From the NCBI RefSeq assembly GCF_900109265.1, contig NZ_FNZM01000006.1, forward strand, positions 186,001-250,000: a stretch of 64,000 nucleotides of DNA, in the 5' to 3' direction. Origin of the DNA: Paraburkholderia tropica. GTDB lineage: Bacteria > Pseudomonadota > Gammaproteobacteria > Burkholderiales > Burkholderiaceae. Position 1 is the first letter of the stretch. Every line of letters starts with the position of its first letter. A program made the translations under genes and the position numbers. The notes under the pieces are model-generated. The model was not told where the DNA came from. It searched no databases and worked only from the letters and a program-made list of their open reading frames with translations. Below are positions 45,352-53,466 of the stretch, piece after piece.

Positions 45352-45783
45352 TCACTGCATGTACTGTTCGTTGCCGATCAGGCCGATCTTCGTCGCGCCT
45401 TCGCGCTGCGCCGCGGCCATCACGGCCGCCACGTCGCGATACGGCACGAGCCGGTTCGGCCGCACATGAATCTCCGGCTGATCGGGCTGCGCGGCCGCCT
45501 GCGCGAGCCGCGATTCGAGGTCCGCCTCGGTGGGCACGGGCTGGCCGTTCCACGTCGTGGTGCCGTCGAAGTCGATGTCGATCTGCACGATCTGCGGCTG
45601 CGTGGCGGGCGGCGGCGGATTGCCCACCGGCAGATTCATCTTGATCGAATGCATCTGGATCGGAATGGTGATGATCAGCATGATCAGCAGCACCAGCATC
45701 ACGTCGATGAGCGGCGTGGTGTTGATGTCCACCATCACTTCCGGCTCGCCGCCGCCACCGCCCGACCCCACGTTCATACCCAT
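45352..45783 (-). CDS. exbD: ExbD-like proton-channel subunit (second copy)
   Basis: 143 residues. One membrane helix with the proton-carrying Asp: INTTPLIDVMLVLLIMLI, then a periplasmic domain (VQIDIDFDGTTTWNGQPV, HVRPNRLVPYRDVAAVM). It has a Gly-rich N-terminus. Works with ExbB to power TonB. It lies 63 bases after another exbD gene, with GGGGAAAG before the ATG. The two copies differ in the periplasmic half, which touches TonB or the TPR protein. Confidence 0.93.
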   Translation of the reverse strand: MGMNVGSGGGGGEPEVMVDINTTPLIDVMLVLLIMLIITIPIQMHSIKMNLPVGNPPPPATQPQIVQIDIDFDGTTTWNGQPVPTEADLESRLAQAAAQPDQPEIHVRPNRLVPYRDVAAVMAAAQREGATKIGLIGNEQYMQ

Positions 45784-45846
45784 GACTTTCCCCTGCTCAA
45801 TGAAACCCCCGCCCTCAAACCGGCGGATGGAACCCGCTCATCGCGC

Positions 45847-46272
45847 TCAACCGCCGCGTGCGGGCGGCTCCGTGATGAACGACACCTTCGCGATACCCGC
45901 GCGCTCGCACGACGTGAGCACCCGGCCGATGAACTCGTAACGCGTGCCCTGATCGCCGCGCACGTGCACTTCCGGCTGCGGCGTCTGCTGCGAGGCCGTT
46001 TTCAGGCGTTCGAGCAGCGTGGGCGCGTCGACGAGCGACTCGTTCCAGAAGAAGTTGCCGTCGCGATTGATGGCGATCTCGACGCTCTTCGGCGTGGTCT
46101 GCAGCGGCTGCACCGTTTGCTTGGGCAACTGCACAGGCACGGTATGCGTCACCACCGGAATCGTGATCAGGAAGATGATCAGCAAGACCAGCATCACGTC
46201 GACGAGCGGCGTCGTATTGATGGCGGAGATGACTTCGTCGTCGCCGCCCTCCTGCCCCACGCTCATGGCCAT
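45847..46272 (-). CDS. exbD: ExbD-like proton-channel subunit (first copy)
   Basis: 141 residues. Membrane helix with Asp: INTTPLVDVMLVLLIIFLIT, followed by a periplasmic domain (VEIAINRDGNFFWNESLV, HVRGDQGTRYEFIGRVL). The ATG at 46272 fits a GAGGT site five bases away. Lies 21 bases after exbB. Tandem exbD genes behind one exbB are known from specialised TonB loci, for example in Xanthomonas, where the second ExbD is needed only for some substrates. Confidence 0.94.
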   Translation of the reverse strand: MAMSVGQEGGDDEVISAINTTPLVDVMLVLLIIFLITIPVVTHTVPVQLPKQTVQPLQTTPKSVEIAINRDGNFFWNESLVDAPTLLERLKTASQQTPQPEVHVRGDQGTRYEFIGRVLTSCERAGIAKVSFITEPPARGG

Positions 46273-46293
46273 GGCGTACCTCGTTCGACGGGA

Positions 46294-47214
46294 TTATTCG
46301 GCCATCGCGACGGCGCGCGACGCGGCGCGCGCGCCACGCTTGCCGCCGGCGAGCAGGACTGCGTGCAACTGGGCGCCGAAGGCGCGCACGCGCTCCATCA
46401 CGGCCTTGTTACGACGCACGAGGAAGTTGTAGCCGAGCACTGCCGGCACCGCGACCGCGAGGCCGATGGCCGTCATGATCAGCGCTTCGCCCACCGGACC
46501 CGCGACCTTGTCGATCGACGCCTGGCCCGCGATGCCGATGGCGGTCAGCGCGTGATAGATGCCCCAGACCGTGCCGAACAGGCCGACGAACGGCGCCGTG
46601 GAGCCGACCGTGCCGAGGAAGGCGAGGCCGTCCTGCAGGCGGTTCGAGACGTTGGTGATGGCGCGCTCGACCGAGACGTCGATCCACGTGTTGCGGTCGA
46701 CCGCTTCGAGCAGCGCTTCGTCGTGATGCTCGCCCGCTTCGATGGCCGTTTCGGCGATGAAGCGGAACGGCGAGGTTTCTTCGAGCTGCTTCGCGCCGTC
46801 GGCGAGCGTGGGCGCGTTCCAGAGCTGGTCGTCGGCGACCTTCGCGCGGCGGTTCGCACGGGCTTGCTCGATGAACTTGGTGATCATGATGTACCAGCTG
46901 CCCATCGACATGATCACGAGCAGCAGCAGCACGAAGCGCGCGACGAAGTCGCCGTTCTTCCACAGCGCGCCGAGGCCATACGGGTTGCTCACGGTCTCGG
47001 ACGTGGCGGGCGGCGGCGGCGGCTGGTCCGCTGCCGGGACCGGCGCGGGCGCCGTGGCGGCCGTGGCCGGCGCGCTTGCGGTTGCGCCGGCCGAAGCCGT
47101 GGCGCTCGTGTCGCTTGCTTGCGCATTGGCGAGCGTAGGTGCAACAAAGGTGTCGACCGTGGCTACGGCGAACAACATGCTGGCCGCCAGTGCGGCGAAA
47201 GAACGCTTCTTCAT
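46294..47214 (-). CDS. exbB: ExbB-like MotA/TolQ-family proton-channel subunit
   Basis: 306 residues, longer than E. coli ExbB (244) because of an N-terminal signal-like helix and an Ala/Pro-rich periplasmic stretch (about 25-75). Then three membrane segments: FVARFVLLLLVIMSMGSWYI, a second in GLAFLGTVGSTAPFVGLFGT (the MotA/TolQ signature), and a third around EALIMTAIGLAVAVPAVLGY. Forms the proton channel with the ExbD products. GGAGCAGG precedes the ATG. It follows tonB by 74 bases. The extended form is typical of ExbB in TonB-rich bacteria. Confidence 0.94.
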   Translation of the reverse strand: MKKRSFAALAASMLFAVATVDTFVAPTLANAQASDTSATASAGATASAPATAATAPAPVPAADQPPPPPATSETVSNPYGLGALWKNGDFVARFVLLLLVIMSMGSWYIMITKFIEQARANRRAKVADDQLWNAPTLADGAKQLEETSPFRFIAETAIEAGEHHDEALLEAVDRNTWIDVSVERAITNVSNRLQDGLAFLGTVGSTAPFVGLFGTVWGIYHALTAIGIAGQASIDKVAGPVGEALIMTAIGLAVAVPAVLGYNFLVRRNKAVMERVRAFGAQLHAVLLAGGKRGARAASRAVAMAE

Positions 47215-47288
47215 GCCTGCTCCAGTTCAATCGTTGAACTTGTGAATCGTGACTAATGAATCGCCACCCGAATGCTGCCGCCCGCGCC

Positions 47289-48002
47289 TCAGTTGAGGTT
47301 GAACGAGAACGGCACCTGCACGCGGACCGGCTGCCCCTGCGAAATGCAATTGAACTGCTTCACCGCGTTGAATGCCGCACGATCGAGGCTGTCGTCGTCG
47401 GCGGACTTCGCCACGCGCTCGTTCGTGATATGGCCTTGCGCGTCGACGACGAACTCGATCAGCACATCGCCCGTCACGTTGTTTTCCTGCGCTTCCTGCG
47501 GATACTTGATCGACGAACGGATCTGGTCCGAGTTCGGGCACACCACGCCCACCTCGTGGCTCACCGGCTTGGCCGGCGCCGTCACCGGAGCCGGCGGCGC
47601 GGGCGGCGCCGTCACGGGCGCGCTCTGCACCGGCGTGGCCGCGTGCGTGATGGTGGCCTGCGGCGGCGCCTGCACCGGCACCTCGGGCGGCGGCACGAAC
47701 GGCGGCGGCGGCGGCGTGAACTTCGGCGGCGGCAGCTGCACGGTCGGCAGCGGCGGCGGAGGCGGCGGTTTCACCGGCTCGATGATCTTCGTTTCGATGG
47801 GATGCTGAATGACCTGCACGACCTTGGTCGCAAGACCGTTGATCAACGCGTAGATCAGCACGATGTGCAGCAACAGGACGATCGCGATGCCGCCAAAACG
47901 GCGCACCGGGTTCTGCTGCTTGCGGCCGAACTCGCGAGGCCGCGCGGGCCGTTGCAGCGCGGCGCCCGCCGATTGCAAACCGACTTCCCCTTTCATCACC
48001 AC
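47289..48002 (-). CDS. tonB: TonB energy-transducing protein
   Basis: 237 residues. Short cytoplasmic N-terminus, one membrane helix (GGIAIVLLLHIVLIYALING, about 37-56, with the conserved His), a Pro-rich periplasmic rod (EPVKPPPPPPLPTVQLPPPK and onward), and a C-terminal TonB domain (about 155-237: SDQIRSSIKYPQEAQENNV, GDVLIEFVVDAQGHI, AFNAVKQFNC). Links the ExbBD motor to receptors. The three in-frame starts are GTG 48002, GTG 47999 and ATG 47996; GGGAG spacing favours the first two. First gene of the tonB-exbB-exbD-exbD-TPR operon. Confidence 0.95.
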   Translation of the reverse strand: MVMKGEVGLQSAGAALQRPARPREFGRKQQNPVRRFGGIAIVLLLHIVLIYALINGLATKVVQVIQHPIETKIIEPVKPPPPPPLPTVQLPPPKFTPPPPPFVPPPEVPVQAPPQATITHAATPVQSAPVTAPPAPPAPVTAPAKPVSHEVGVVCPNSDQIRSSIKYPQEAQENNVTGDVLIEFVVDAQGHITNERVAKSADDDSLDRAAFNAVKQFNCISQGQPVRVQVPFSFNLN

Positions 48003-48747
48003 CTTCGCTCCCTCGGGCGTCTTGCGCCCACTTTCCGCTGTGCAGCAACGCCGGCGCCGATCCGGCGCGGGCGTTGCATCAAGTCAGGTGTTTCTTTCGC
48101 AGTCCGAATGGCATGCATGACATCGGGATCCGTTGTGGGAAACCCGATTCATGCGCTGGCACGGAAGCGGTCTGCGGCATCGCGTCATTTCCGGCGCTTC
48201 GACAGCATCCTCACGCATGGCGCGGTGACAAACGTGTGTCGAAGTTCAGTAACGCGTGTGGCGGACTGAACGATAGCAAGTAAAAAAAAGCTCAGTAAAC
48301 TTTTTTGATGGGAGATTACCGAAATTAGAAAAATCATTCTAAATCGCCACAAATCCCGCCCGGAGCGCGTCCTGGATATTGACCCGCCTTAAATTTAAAT
48401 GCAGGAAATGCGATATCTTACAAATAGCAGAATGAACATTTCTTTTGTATTTCAATTTAAGCAAAATGAATCAAACTGGTGCGATGGCTTTAAAACGCCA
48501 CATATTGGTGCATTAAAAGGATTTCGGCGTGTAAAAGCGAAATATGTAAAGTATTTGTAATTAAATGCCCATTGCCGGTGTGAAACCGGTGATTTTCTCG
48601 CTTATTTCGCAACACGAAGGGTTATTCGACTGGCGTTGAATTCGCGCCAAATAATCAGGATGACTTTACGACGTTCGGCCGTCACTCCAATTTACTTCGG
48701 CATCCTGATAGAACGTTTCGAGCCCGTTTTCAGGCTCGAAACACACG
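48003..48747. promoter_or_regulatory. 745-base AT-rich region upstream of the tonB operon
   Basis: No gene seen. It runs from the end of the DeoR-type gene to the tonB start, so the tonB operon promoter must be here, on the minus strand. Parts from 48280 to 48560 are unusually rich in A+T. It contains an inverted repeat TTAGAA (48325-48330) with TTCTAA (48337-48342), and AAAAAAG (48284-48290) pairing with CTTTTTT (48300-48306). The first resembles an operator; I cannot assign it to Fur or another regulator by eye. Confidence 0.45.
48715..48742 (-). terminator. hairpin just after the DeoR-type gene
   Basis: GTTTCGAGCC and GGCTCGAAAC form ten perfect pairs with an eight-base loop, ending five bases past the stop codon on the minus strand. 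There is no T tract, so it is a terminator-like stem rather than a classic intrinsic terminator. Confidence 0.55.
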
Positions 48748-49503
48748 TTACGCCTTCACCACCGTCAAGCCCGCCTTTTCGATCGGCTTCACGAGCCGCG
48801 CATCCGCGCCCGCGTCGACGATGAGCGTCTGCGCCAGATCGAGTTCGCCGATGCGATACGGCGACGCCGTGTTGAGCTTCGACGCGCACGCCAGCACGAC
48901 CGTTTCCGCCGCGCGCTGCGCCAGCGCGCGCTTGACGTAGGCCTCTTCGAAGTCGCCGGTGCTCAGCCCCGCCTTCGCATGCACGCCCGTCACGCCCATG
49001 AAGTAGAGATCGGCGTGTATGTGCGACATGGCCTCGACGGCCGCCGCGCCCACTGCCACGAGCGAATGCTTGTAGAGCTTGCCGCCGATCAGCACGACGT
49101 CGATCGACGGATGCGCCGCCAGCGCCACGGCCACGCTCGGACTGTGCGTGACCACGGTCGCCTGCAGATCGGGCGCGAGGCACTGCACCAGCAGCGCCGA
49201 CGTGGTCCCGCCATCGACGATCACGACCTGCCCCGGCTCGATCATCGCGGCGGCCTTGCGCGCGACGCGCTGCTTCGCGGCCACATCCATATCCTGACGC
49301 TGCGCGAGCGGCGCAACGGCCGGCGAAGCGGGCAACGCGCCGCCATGCACGCGCTGCAAGCGCCCTTCGGCGGCCAGTTCGCGCAGGTCGCGCCGCACCG
49401 TGTCCTCGGACACGCCGAACTCCACGCTCAGCGCGCCCGCCAGCACCTGGCCGTCGCGTTCGAGTGCGTCGAGAATCGCTTTCTTGCGTTGACTCGTCAG
49501 CAT
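48748..49503 (-). CDS. DeoR-family transcription regulator
   Basis: 251 residues, the family length. Winged helix at 1-60: SQRKKAILDALERDGQVLAG, SVEFGVSEDTVRRDLRELA, RVHGGALP. Then the DeoR sugar-phosphate sensor domain (about 75-230): VIVDGGTTSALLVQCL, VTHSPSVAVAL, VVLIGGKLYKHSLVAVG and DLYFMGVTGVHAKAGLSTGD. Typical members repress sugar or polyol genes and bind a phosphorylated intermediate. No sugar genes are adjacent, so its target is probably elsewhere. Ribosome site weak. Confidence 0.93.
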   Translation of the reverse strand: MLTSQRKKAILDALERDGQVLAGALSVEFGVSEDTVRRDLRELAAEGRLQRVHGGALPASPAVAPLAQRQDMDVAAKQRVARKAAAMIEPGQVVIVDGGTTSALLVQCLAPDLQATVVTHSPSVAVALAAHPSIDVVLIGGKLYKHSLVAVGAAAVEAMSHIHADLYFMGVTGVHAKAGLSTGDFEEAYVKRALAQRAAETVVLACASKLNTASPYRIGELDLAQTLIVDAGADARLVKPIEKAGLTVVKA

Positions 49504-49571
49504 GATTTGCACGAATTTTCTTGTAATTTCACGAACGTGCACGGTAGCACGCGGTGCTTCACGTCTGCAAC

Positions 49572-50474
49572 TCAAGCTTCCAGTCTGGGACTCAGCGTCT
49601 CCACGAGGAAGTCGATGAACACGCGCACGCGCGCCGTCATATGACGCTGATTGCTGAAGATCACGTGGATGTCCTCGATGTCGCCCGGGTTGTAGTCGGG
49701 CAGCAGTTCGACGAGGCGTCCCGACGCGAGATCGTCCTTGATATGAAAGAGGCCCAGACGGCTGATGCCGAGTCCCTCCAGCGTCATCTGGCGCATCGTC
49801 GCGCCGTTGTTCGTGAGGATGTCGCCGCGCACGGGAAAGTGAAACACGCGCCCGTCGATGCGAAACGGCCATTCGTCCATCGCGCGGCGAAAGTTGAAGT
49901 TGAAACAGCGATGGCCCGCGAGATCTTCGGGCGCTTGCGGCACGCCGTGCGCTTCGAGATAACGCGGCGCGGCCACCACCGCGCGTCCCGTCGACCCGAG
50001 CTTGCGCGCATGAAAATTCGCATCCGACAACGGCCCCGTGCGCACGGCCACGTCGACGCGTTCGCGCTGCAGATCCACCACTGCGTCCGTCAACGAGAGA
50101 TCGACGCGAATGCCGGGATAGCGCGCGGTAAACAGCGGCATCAGCGGCACGATGTAATGCGTGCCCATCGGAATCGACACGTTGATGCGCAGCGCGCCGT
50201 GCGGCGCCGTGATGCCCTCGGCGATGCCGTGCTCGGCTTCGTCGATGTCGTCGAGAATGCGCACGCAGCTGTCGTAGAACAGCCGCCCTTCGTTGGTCAC
50301 CGCGAGATGCCGCGTGGAGCGCTGAAACAGCAGCACGCCGAGCCGTTCTTCGAGGCGGCTGATCACCTTGCTGACCGCCGAAGGCGTGAGCTCCAGCGTC
50401 TTGCCCGCCGCCGAAAAACTGCCGGTTTCGACCACGCGCGTGAACACCCGCATTTCGCCGCTTCGACTGTCCAT
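49572..50474 (-). CDS. LysR-family transcription regulator
   Basis: 300 residues. N-terminal winged helix (MRVFTRVVETGSFSAAGKTL, SAVSKVISRLEERLG, FQRSTRHLAVTNEG) and C-terminal co-inducer domain (about 90-290). It is divergent from the Old-Yellow-Enzyme gene starting at 50605, the usual LysR/target arrangement, so it most likely controls that reductase and the DJ-1-like gene after it. The CRP-type TxxA sites could not be assigned, but an inverted repeat lies next to its start (see 50475-50504). Confidence 0.93.
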   Translation of the reverse strand: MDSRSGEMRVFTRVVETGSFSAAGKTLELTPSAVSKVISRLEERLGVLLFQRSTRHLAVTNEGRLFYDSCVRILDDIDEAEHGIAEGITAPHGALRINVSIPMGTHYIVPLMPLFTARYPGIRVDLSLTDAVVDLQRERVDVAVRTGPLSDANFHARKLGSTGRAVVAAPRYLEAHGVPQAPEDLAGHRCFNFNFRRAMDEWPFRIDGRVFHFPVRGDILTNNGATMRQMTLEGLGISRLGLFHIKDDLASGRLVELLPDYNPGDIEDIHVIFSNQRHMTARVRVFIDFLVETLSPRLEA

Positions 50475-50504
50475 GTGAACGTTTGATTCCAGAATTTAGT
50501 TCAC
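50475..50504. promoter_or_regulatory. candidate LysR operator
   Basis: GTGAAC (50475-50480) and GTTCAC (50499-50504) are perfect inverted repeats with an 18-base spacer, immediately upstream of the LysR start and 100 bases from the reductase start. The position fits autoregulation; the spacer is longer than the usual T-N11-A. Confidence 0.4.
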
Positions 50505-50604
50505 AAATGATATTCCATTGCACCAGCTAGGAAAAGGAATCCACGGCGCTCACAATGGTTGTTTCGAAGACGCGCGCACGCCGCAGCCAAGGACAGCCAG
50601 CACC

Positions 50605-51774
50605 ATGACGACACTTTTCGATGCCTACGATCTCGCGGGCCGCCCGCTCCGCAACCGCGTGGTGATGGCGCCGATGACGCGCGCCCGCGCGCCCGGCAAC
50701 GTGCCCAACGCCGCCACCGTGCGCTACTACGCGCAGCGCGCGAGCGCGGGCCTGATCGTCACGGAAGGCACGCCGATCAGCCCCGAAGGCAATGGTTTCG
50801 TCGATTGCCCCGGCATCTGGAACGACACGCAGGTGGCTGCGTGGCGCGACGTGACCGATGCGGTGCACGACCTCGGCGGCACGATCTTCACGCAGATCTG
50901 GCACGTGGGCCGCATGAGCCACGTCTCGCTGCAACCGGGCGGCGCGGCGCCGGTCAGCTCGACCACCGCGCAGGCCGCGAAGAGTTCCGCGTTCGGTTAC
51001 GACGAGCACGGCCAGCCCGCCTTCGTAACCGCGAGCAAGCCGCACGCGCTCTCGCTCGACGAAATCGCGCGCGTGATCGAGGACTTCGCGAACGCCGCGC
51101 AGAACGCCGTGGACGCCGGTTTCGACGGCGTCGAAATTCACGGCGCGAACGGCTATCTGGTCGAGCAGTTCATCAACGGCGCGGTCAACGACCGCACGGA
51201 CGCCTACGGCGGCGACACGGTGGAAAACCGCGCGCGCTTCGCGCTCGCCGTGGTGGACGCGTGCATTGCGCGCATCGGGCGCGAGCGCGTCGGCATCCGG
51301 CTCTCGCCGTTTGGCCGACTGCACGAACTCGGCGACTTCGACGGCGAAGCGGACACCTTCCTCTATCTCGCCCGCGAACTCGGCGCGCGCGGCATCGCCT
51401 ACGTGCACATCATGGATCAGGCCAGCCGCGGCGCACCCGCCATGCCCGCCGGCTTTCTCGAACGCTTCCGCGCCGCGTACCGCAGCGAAACGCGCGGCAC
51501 AAGCGGCGCCACGCTGATCCTCGCGGGCGGCCTCGATTTCCAGAAGGCCAGCGCGCTGCTTGCCAGCGGCACGATCGACCTCGCCGCGTTCGGCGCGCCG
51601 TATATCGCGAATCCGGATCTGGTCGAGCGCTTCCGCCACGGCTGGGCCATCGCGAAGGTCGATGCAAGCACCTACTACGGCGGCGACGCGCACGGCTACA
51701 CCGACTATCCGCATTACACGGGCGACGCCGCACACGACAGCGTCAACGAAGCCGCGCACGACGTCACGGCCTGA
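50605..51774 (+). CDS. Old Yellow Enzyme family alkene reductase
   Basis: 389 residues. FMN-dependent TIM barrel reducing activated C=C bonds or nitro groups with NAD(P)H. Motifs: NRVVMAPMTRARAPGNVP, TEGTPISPEGNGF, IWHVGRMSH, the His/Asn substrate pair in HGANGYLVEQF, NDRTDAYGG (with the Tyr) and AFGAPYIANPDL. Closest style is NemA/XenB-type. It is divergent from a LysR gene and 34 bases upstream of a DJ-1-type gene. Likely induced by electrophilic stress; physiological substrate unknown. Confidence 0.93.
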   Translation: MTTLFDAYDLAGRPLRNRVVMAPMTRARAPGNVPNAATVRYYAQRASAGLIVTEGTPISPEGNGFVDCPGIWNDTQVAAWRDVTDAVHDLGGTIFTQIWHVGRMSHVSLQPGGAAPVSSTTAQAAKSSAFGYDEHGQPAFVTASKPHALSLDEIARVIEDFANAAQNAVDAGFDGVEIHGANGYLVEQFINGAVNDRTDAYGGDTVENRARFALAVVDACIARIGRERVGIRLSPFGRLHELGDFDGEADTFLYLARELGARGIAYVHIMDQASRGAPAMPAGFLERFRAAYRSETRGTSGATLILAGGLDFQKASALLASGTIDLAAFGAPYIANPDLVERFRHGWAIAKVDASTYYGGDAHGYTDYPHYTGDAAHDSVNEAAHDVTA

Positions 51775-51808
51775 TTTTCCCCACACTCACATTCTTTAGA
51801 GCATCGAC

Positions 51809-52477
51809 ATGAAACCGGTTCTTATCGTCATGACCAGCCACGGCAGCAAGGGCGAAGGTGGAGATCCCACGGGCTTTTATCTGTCGGAAGTGACGCATCC
51901 GCTCGCCGTGCTCGAAGCCGCCGGGATTCCGGTCGAATTCGCCTCGATCCAGGGCGGCGAGCCGCCCGTCGACGGCCTCGATCTCGACGATCCCGTGAAC
52001 GCGCGCTACTGGAACGACGCCCGTTTTCGCGCCGCGATCGCGCAGTCGAAAGCGCTCGCCGATGTCGACCCGAGCACGCTTTCCGCGATCTTTTTCGCGG
52101 GCGGCCACGGCGCGATGTGGGACTTCCCGACCAGCGCGGCCGTCAACGATAAAACGCGCGCCGTGTGGGAAGCGGGCGGCGTGGTGGGCGCGGTCTGCCA
52201 CGGTCCCGCCGCGCTGGTCAACGTGACGCTCAGCGACGGCCGCTATCTCGTCGCGGGCCGCAAGGTCGCCGCGTTCACCGATGCCGAGGAAGAAGCCGTC
52301 GGCCTCACGCAGGTCGTGCCGTTCCTGCTCTCCAGCACGCTCGCGCAGCGCGGCGCGCAGATGCAGCCGGGCGCGGAATGGACGCGCACGGTGGCCGTCG
52401 ACGGCAAGCTCGTGACCGGCCAGAATCCGCAATCGGCGACCGGCGTGGGCGAAGCGATCCGCGATCTGCTCAAGTAA
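51809..52477 (+). CDS. DJ-1/PfpI (Hsp31-like) family protein
   Basis: 222 residues. Class I glutamine amidotransferase-like fold with the nucleophile elbow AVCHGPAAL (C130, H131), a Glu at residue 27 (GFYLSEVTHP), and FFAGGHGAMWDFP. This Cys-His-Glu arrangement is typical of Hsp31/YajL-like glyoxalase III or deglycase proteins. It follows the alkene reductase by 34 bases on the same strand, and the pair fits a response to reactive carbonyl or electrophilic compounds. The exact reaction is not certain. Confidence 0.9.
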   Translation: MKPVLIVMTSHGSKGEGGDPTGFYLSEVTHPLAVLEAAGIPVEFASIQGGEPPVDGLDLDDPVNARYWNDARFRAAIAQSKALADVDPSTLSAIFFAGGHGAMWDFPTSAAVNDKTRAVWEAGGVVGAVCHGPAALVNVTLSDGRYLVAGRKVAAFTDAEEEAVGLTQVVPFLLSSTLAQRGAQMQPGAEWTRTVAVDGKLVTGQNPQSATGVGEAIRDLLK

Positions 52478-52514
52478 GCGGGCGCCTCCACGCGCAAGCG
52501 TATCAACGTGAAAT

Positions 52515-52542
52515 GAACGGCGAGCGCCAACGCTCGCCGTTC
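52515..52542. terminator. bidirectional hairpin between convergent genes
   Basis: GAACGGCGAGCG and CGCTCGCCGTTC make 12 perfect pairs with a CCAA loop. It begins 38 bases after the DJ-1-type gene and overlaps the last bases of the SDR gene stop at 52541. Probably ends both transcripts; no T tract. Confidence 0.65.
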
Positions 52543-53368
52543 ACGCTTTCTCCATCACCGATAGCGCGATCTCCTTCTGCGCTTCCAGCGCTTCGAGCTG
52601 CCGGATCAGCGACGCGCGAATCGATTCGTACGCCGAGCGCCCGAGCGCGAGACGCAAAAGCGGCGACGCGCTGTCGATCGTCGCGATCATGGCGTCGACG
52701 GTCTTCGCCGCATCGGCGAATTCGAAATAACCCGCGTCGAGCGCGCGGCGAATCTCGCCCACCGGCGTGGCATCGTAGACGCGCATCGGCTGCGTGCGAT
52801 CGAGGCCCGCGCCGAAATTCGTGCGCGTCGCGCCCGGCTCCACGATCACGAAGTCGATACCGAACGGCGCCACTTCCTGCGCGACCGCTTCGACGAAACC
52901 CTCGATGCCCCACTTGGTCGCGTGATACGCGCTGAACGCCGGATAGGCAATGCGACCGCCCTCCGACGACACCTGCACGATGCGCCCGCCGCCCTGCTCG
53001 CGCAGACGCGGGACGGCCGCGCGAATCAACTGCATCGAGCCGGTCAGATTGGTCGCGATCTGCTGCTCGATGCGTGCATCGTCGAGTTCCTCCGCCGCGC
53101 CGAACAGGCCGTAACCCGCGTTGCTCACCACGACGTCGATGCGCGGCAGCGCCGCGAACGCGTGCGCCACGGCGGTGCGCAGCGTGTCGAGTCGCGTCAG
53201 ATCGAGTTCGACGACGTGCAGACGCTCACCATATCGCTCGCGCAGATCGTCGAGTGCGCCGGGCTTGCGCAGCGTCGCGACCACGGCGTCGCCGCGCGCC
53301 AGCAGACGCTCCGTCATGCCCCGCCCAAGGCCGCTCGACGCGCCGGTAATCAGCCAGTTCTTCGTCAT
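52541..53368 (-). CDS. short-chain dehydrogenase/reductase (classical, extended C-terminus)
   Basis: 275 residues. Rossmann fold: TGASSGLGRG near the N-terminus (NADP-type TGxxxGxG), the NAG-type motif VVSNAGYGLFG, SSEGGRIAYPAFSAYHATKWG with the catalytic Ser, Tyr and Lys (YHATK), and VEPGATRTNF. Substrate unknown. Divergent from a LysR gene at 53467, so it is likely the LysR target. The C-terminus is longer than minimal SDRs. ATG at 53368 faces a 98-base shared promoter region. Confidence 0.9.
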   Translation of the reverse strand: MTKNWLITGASSGLGRGMTERLLARGDAVVATLRKPGALDDLRERYGERLHVVELDLTRLDTLRTAVAHAFAALPRIDVVVSNAGYGLFGAAEELDDARIEQQIATNLTGSMQLIRAAVPRLREQGGGRIVQVSSEGGRIAYPAFSAYHATKWGIEGFVEAVAQEVAPFGIDFVIVEPGATRTNFGAGLDRTQPMRVYDATPVGEIRRALDAGYFEFADAAKTVDAMIATIDSASPLLRLALGRSAYESIRASLIRQLEALEAQKEIALSVMEKA

Positions 53369-53466
53369 GTTGCGCTCCGTCGATGAATGTTGGCTTCATG
53401 CTAGAGCGGTATGATTCGTCGCAGAAGCCCCGCCAATCGGCATCTCGTGTTGAGGAAAATTCACCA

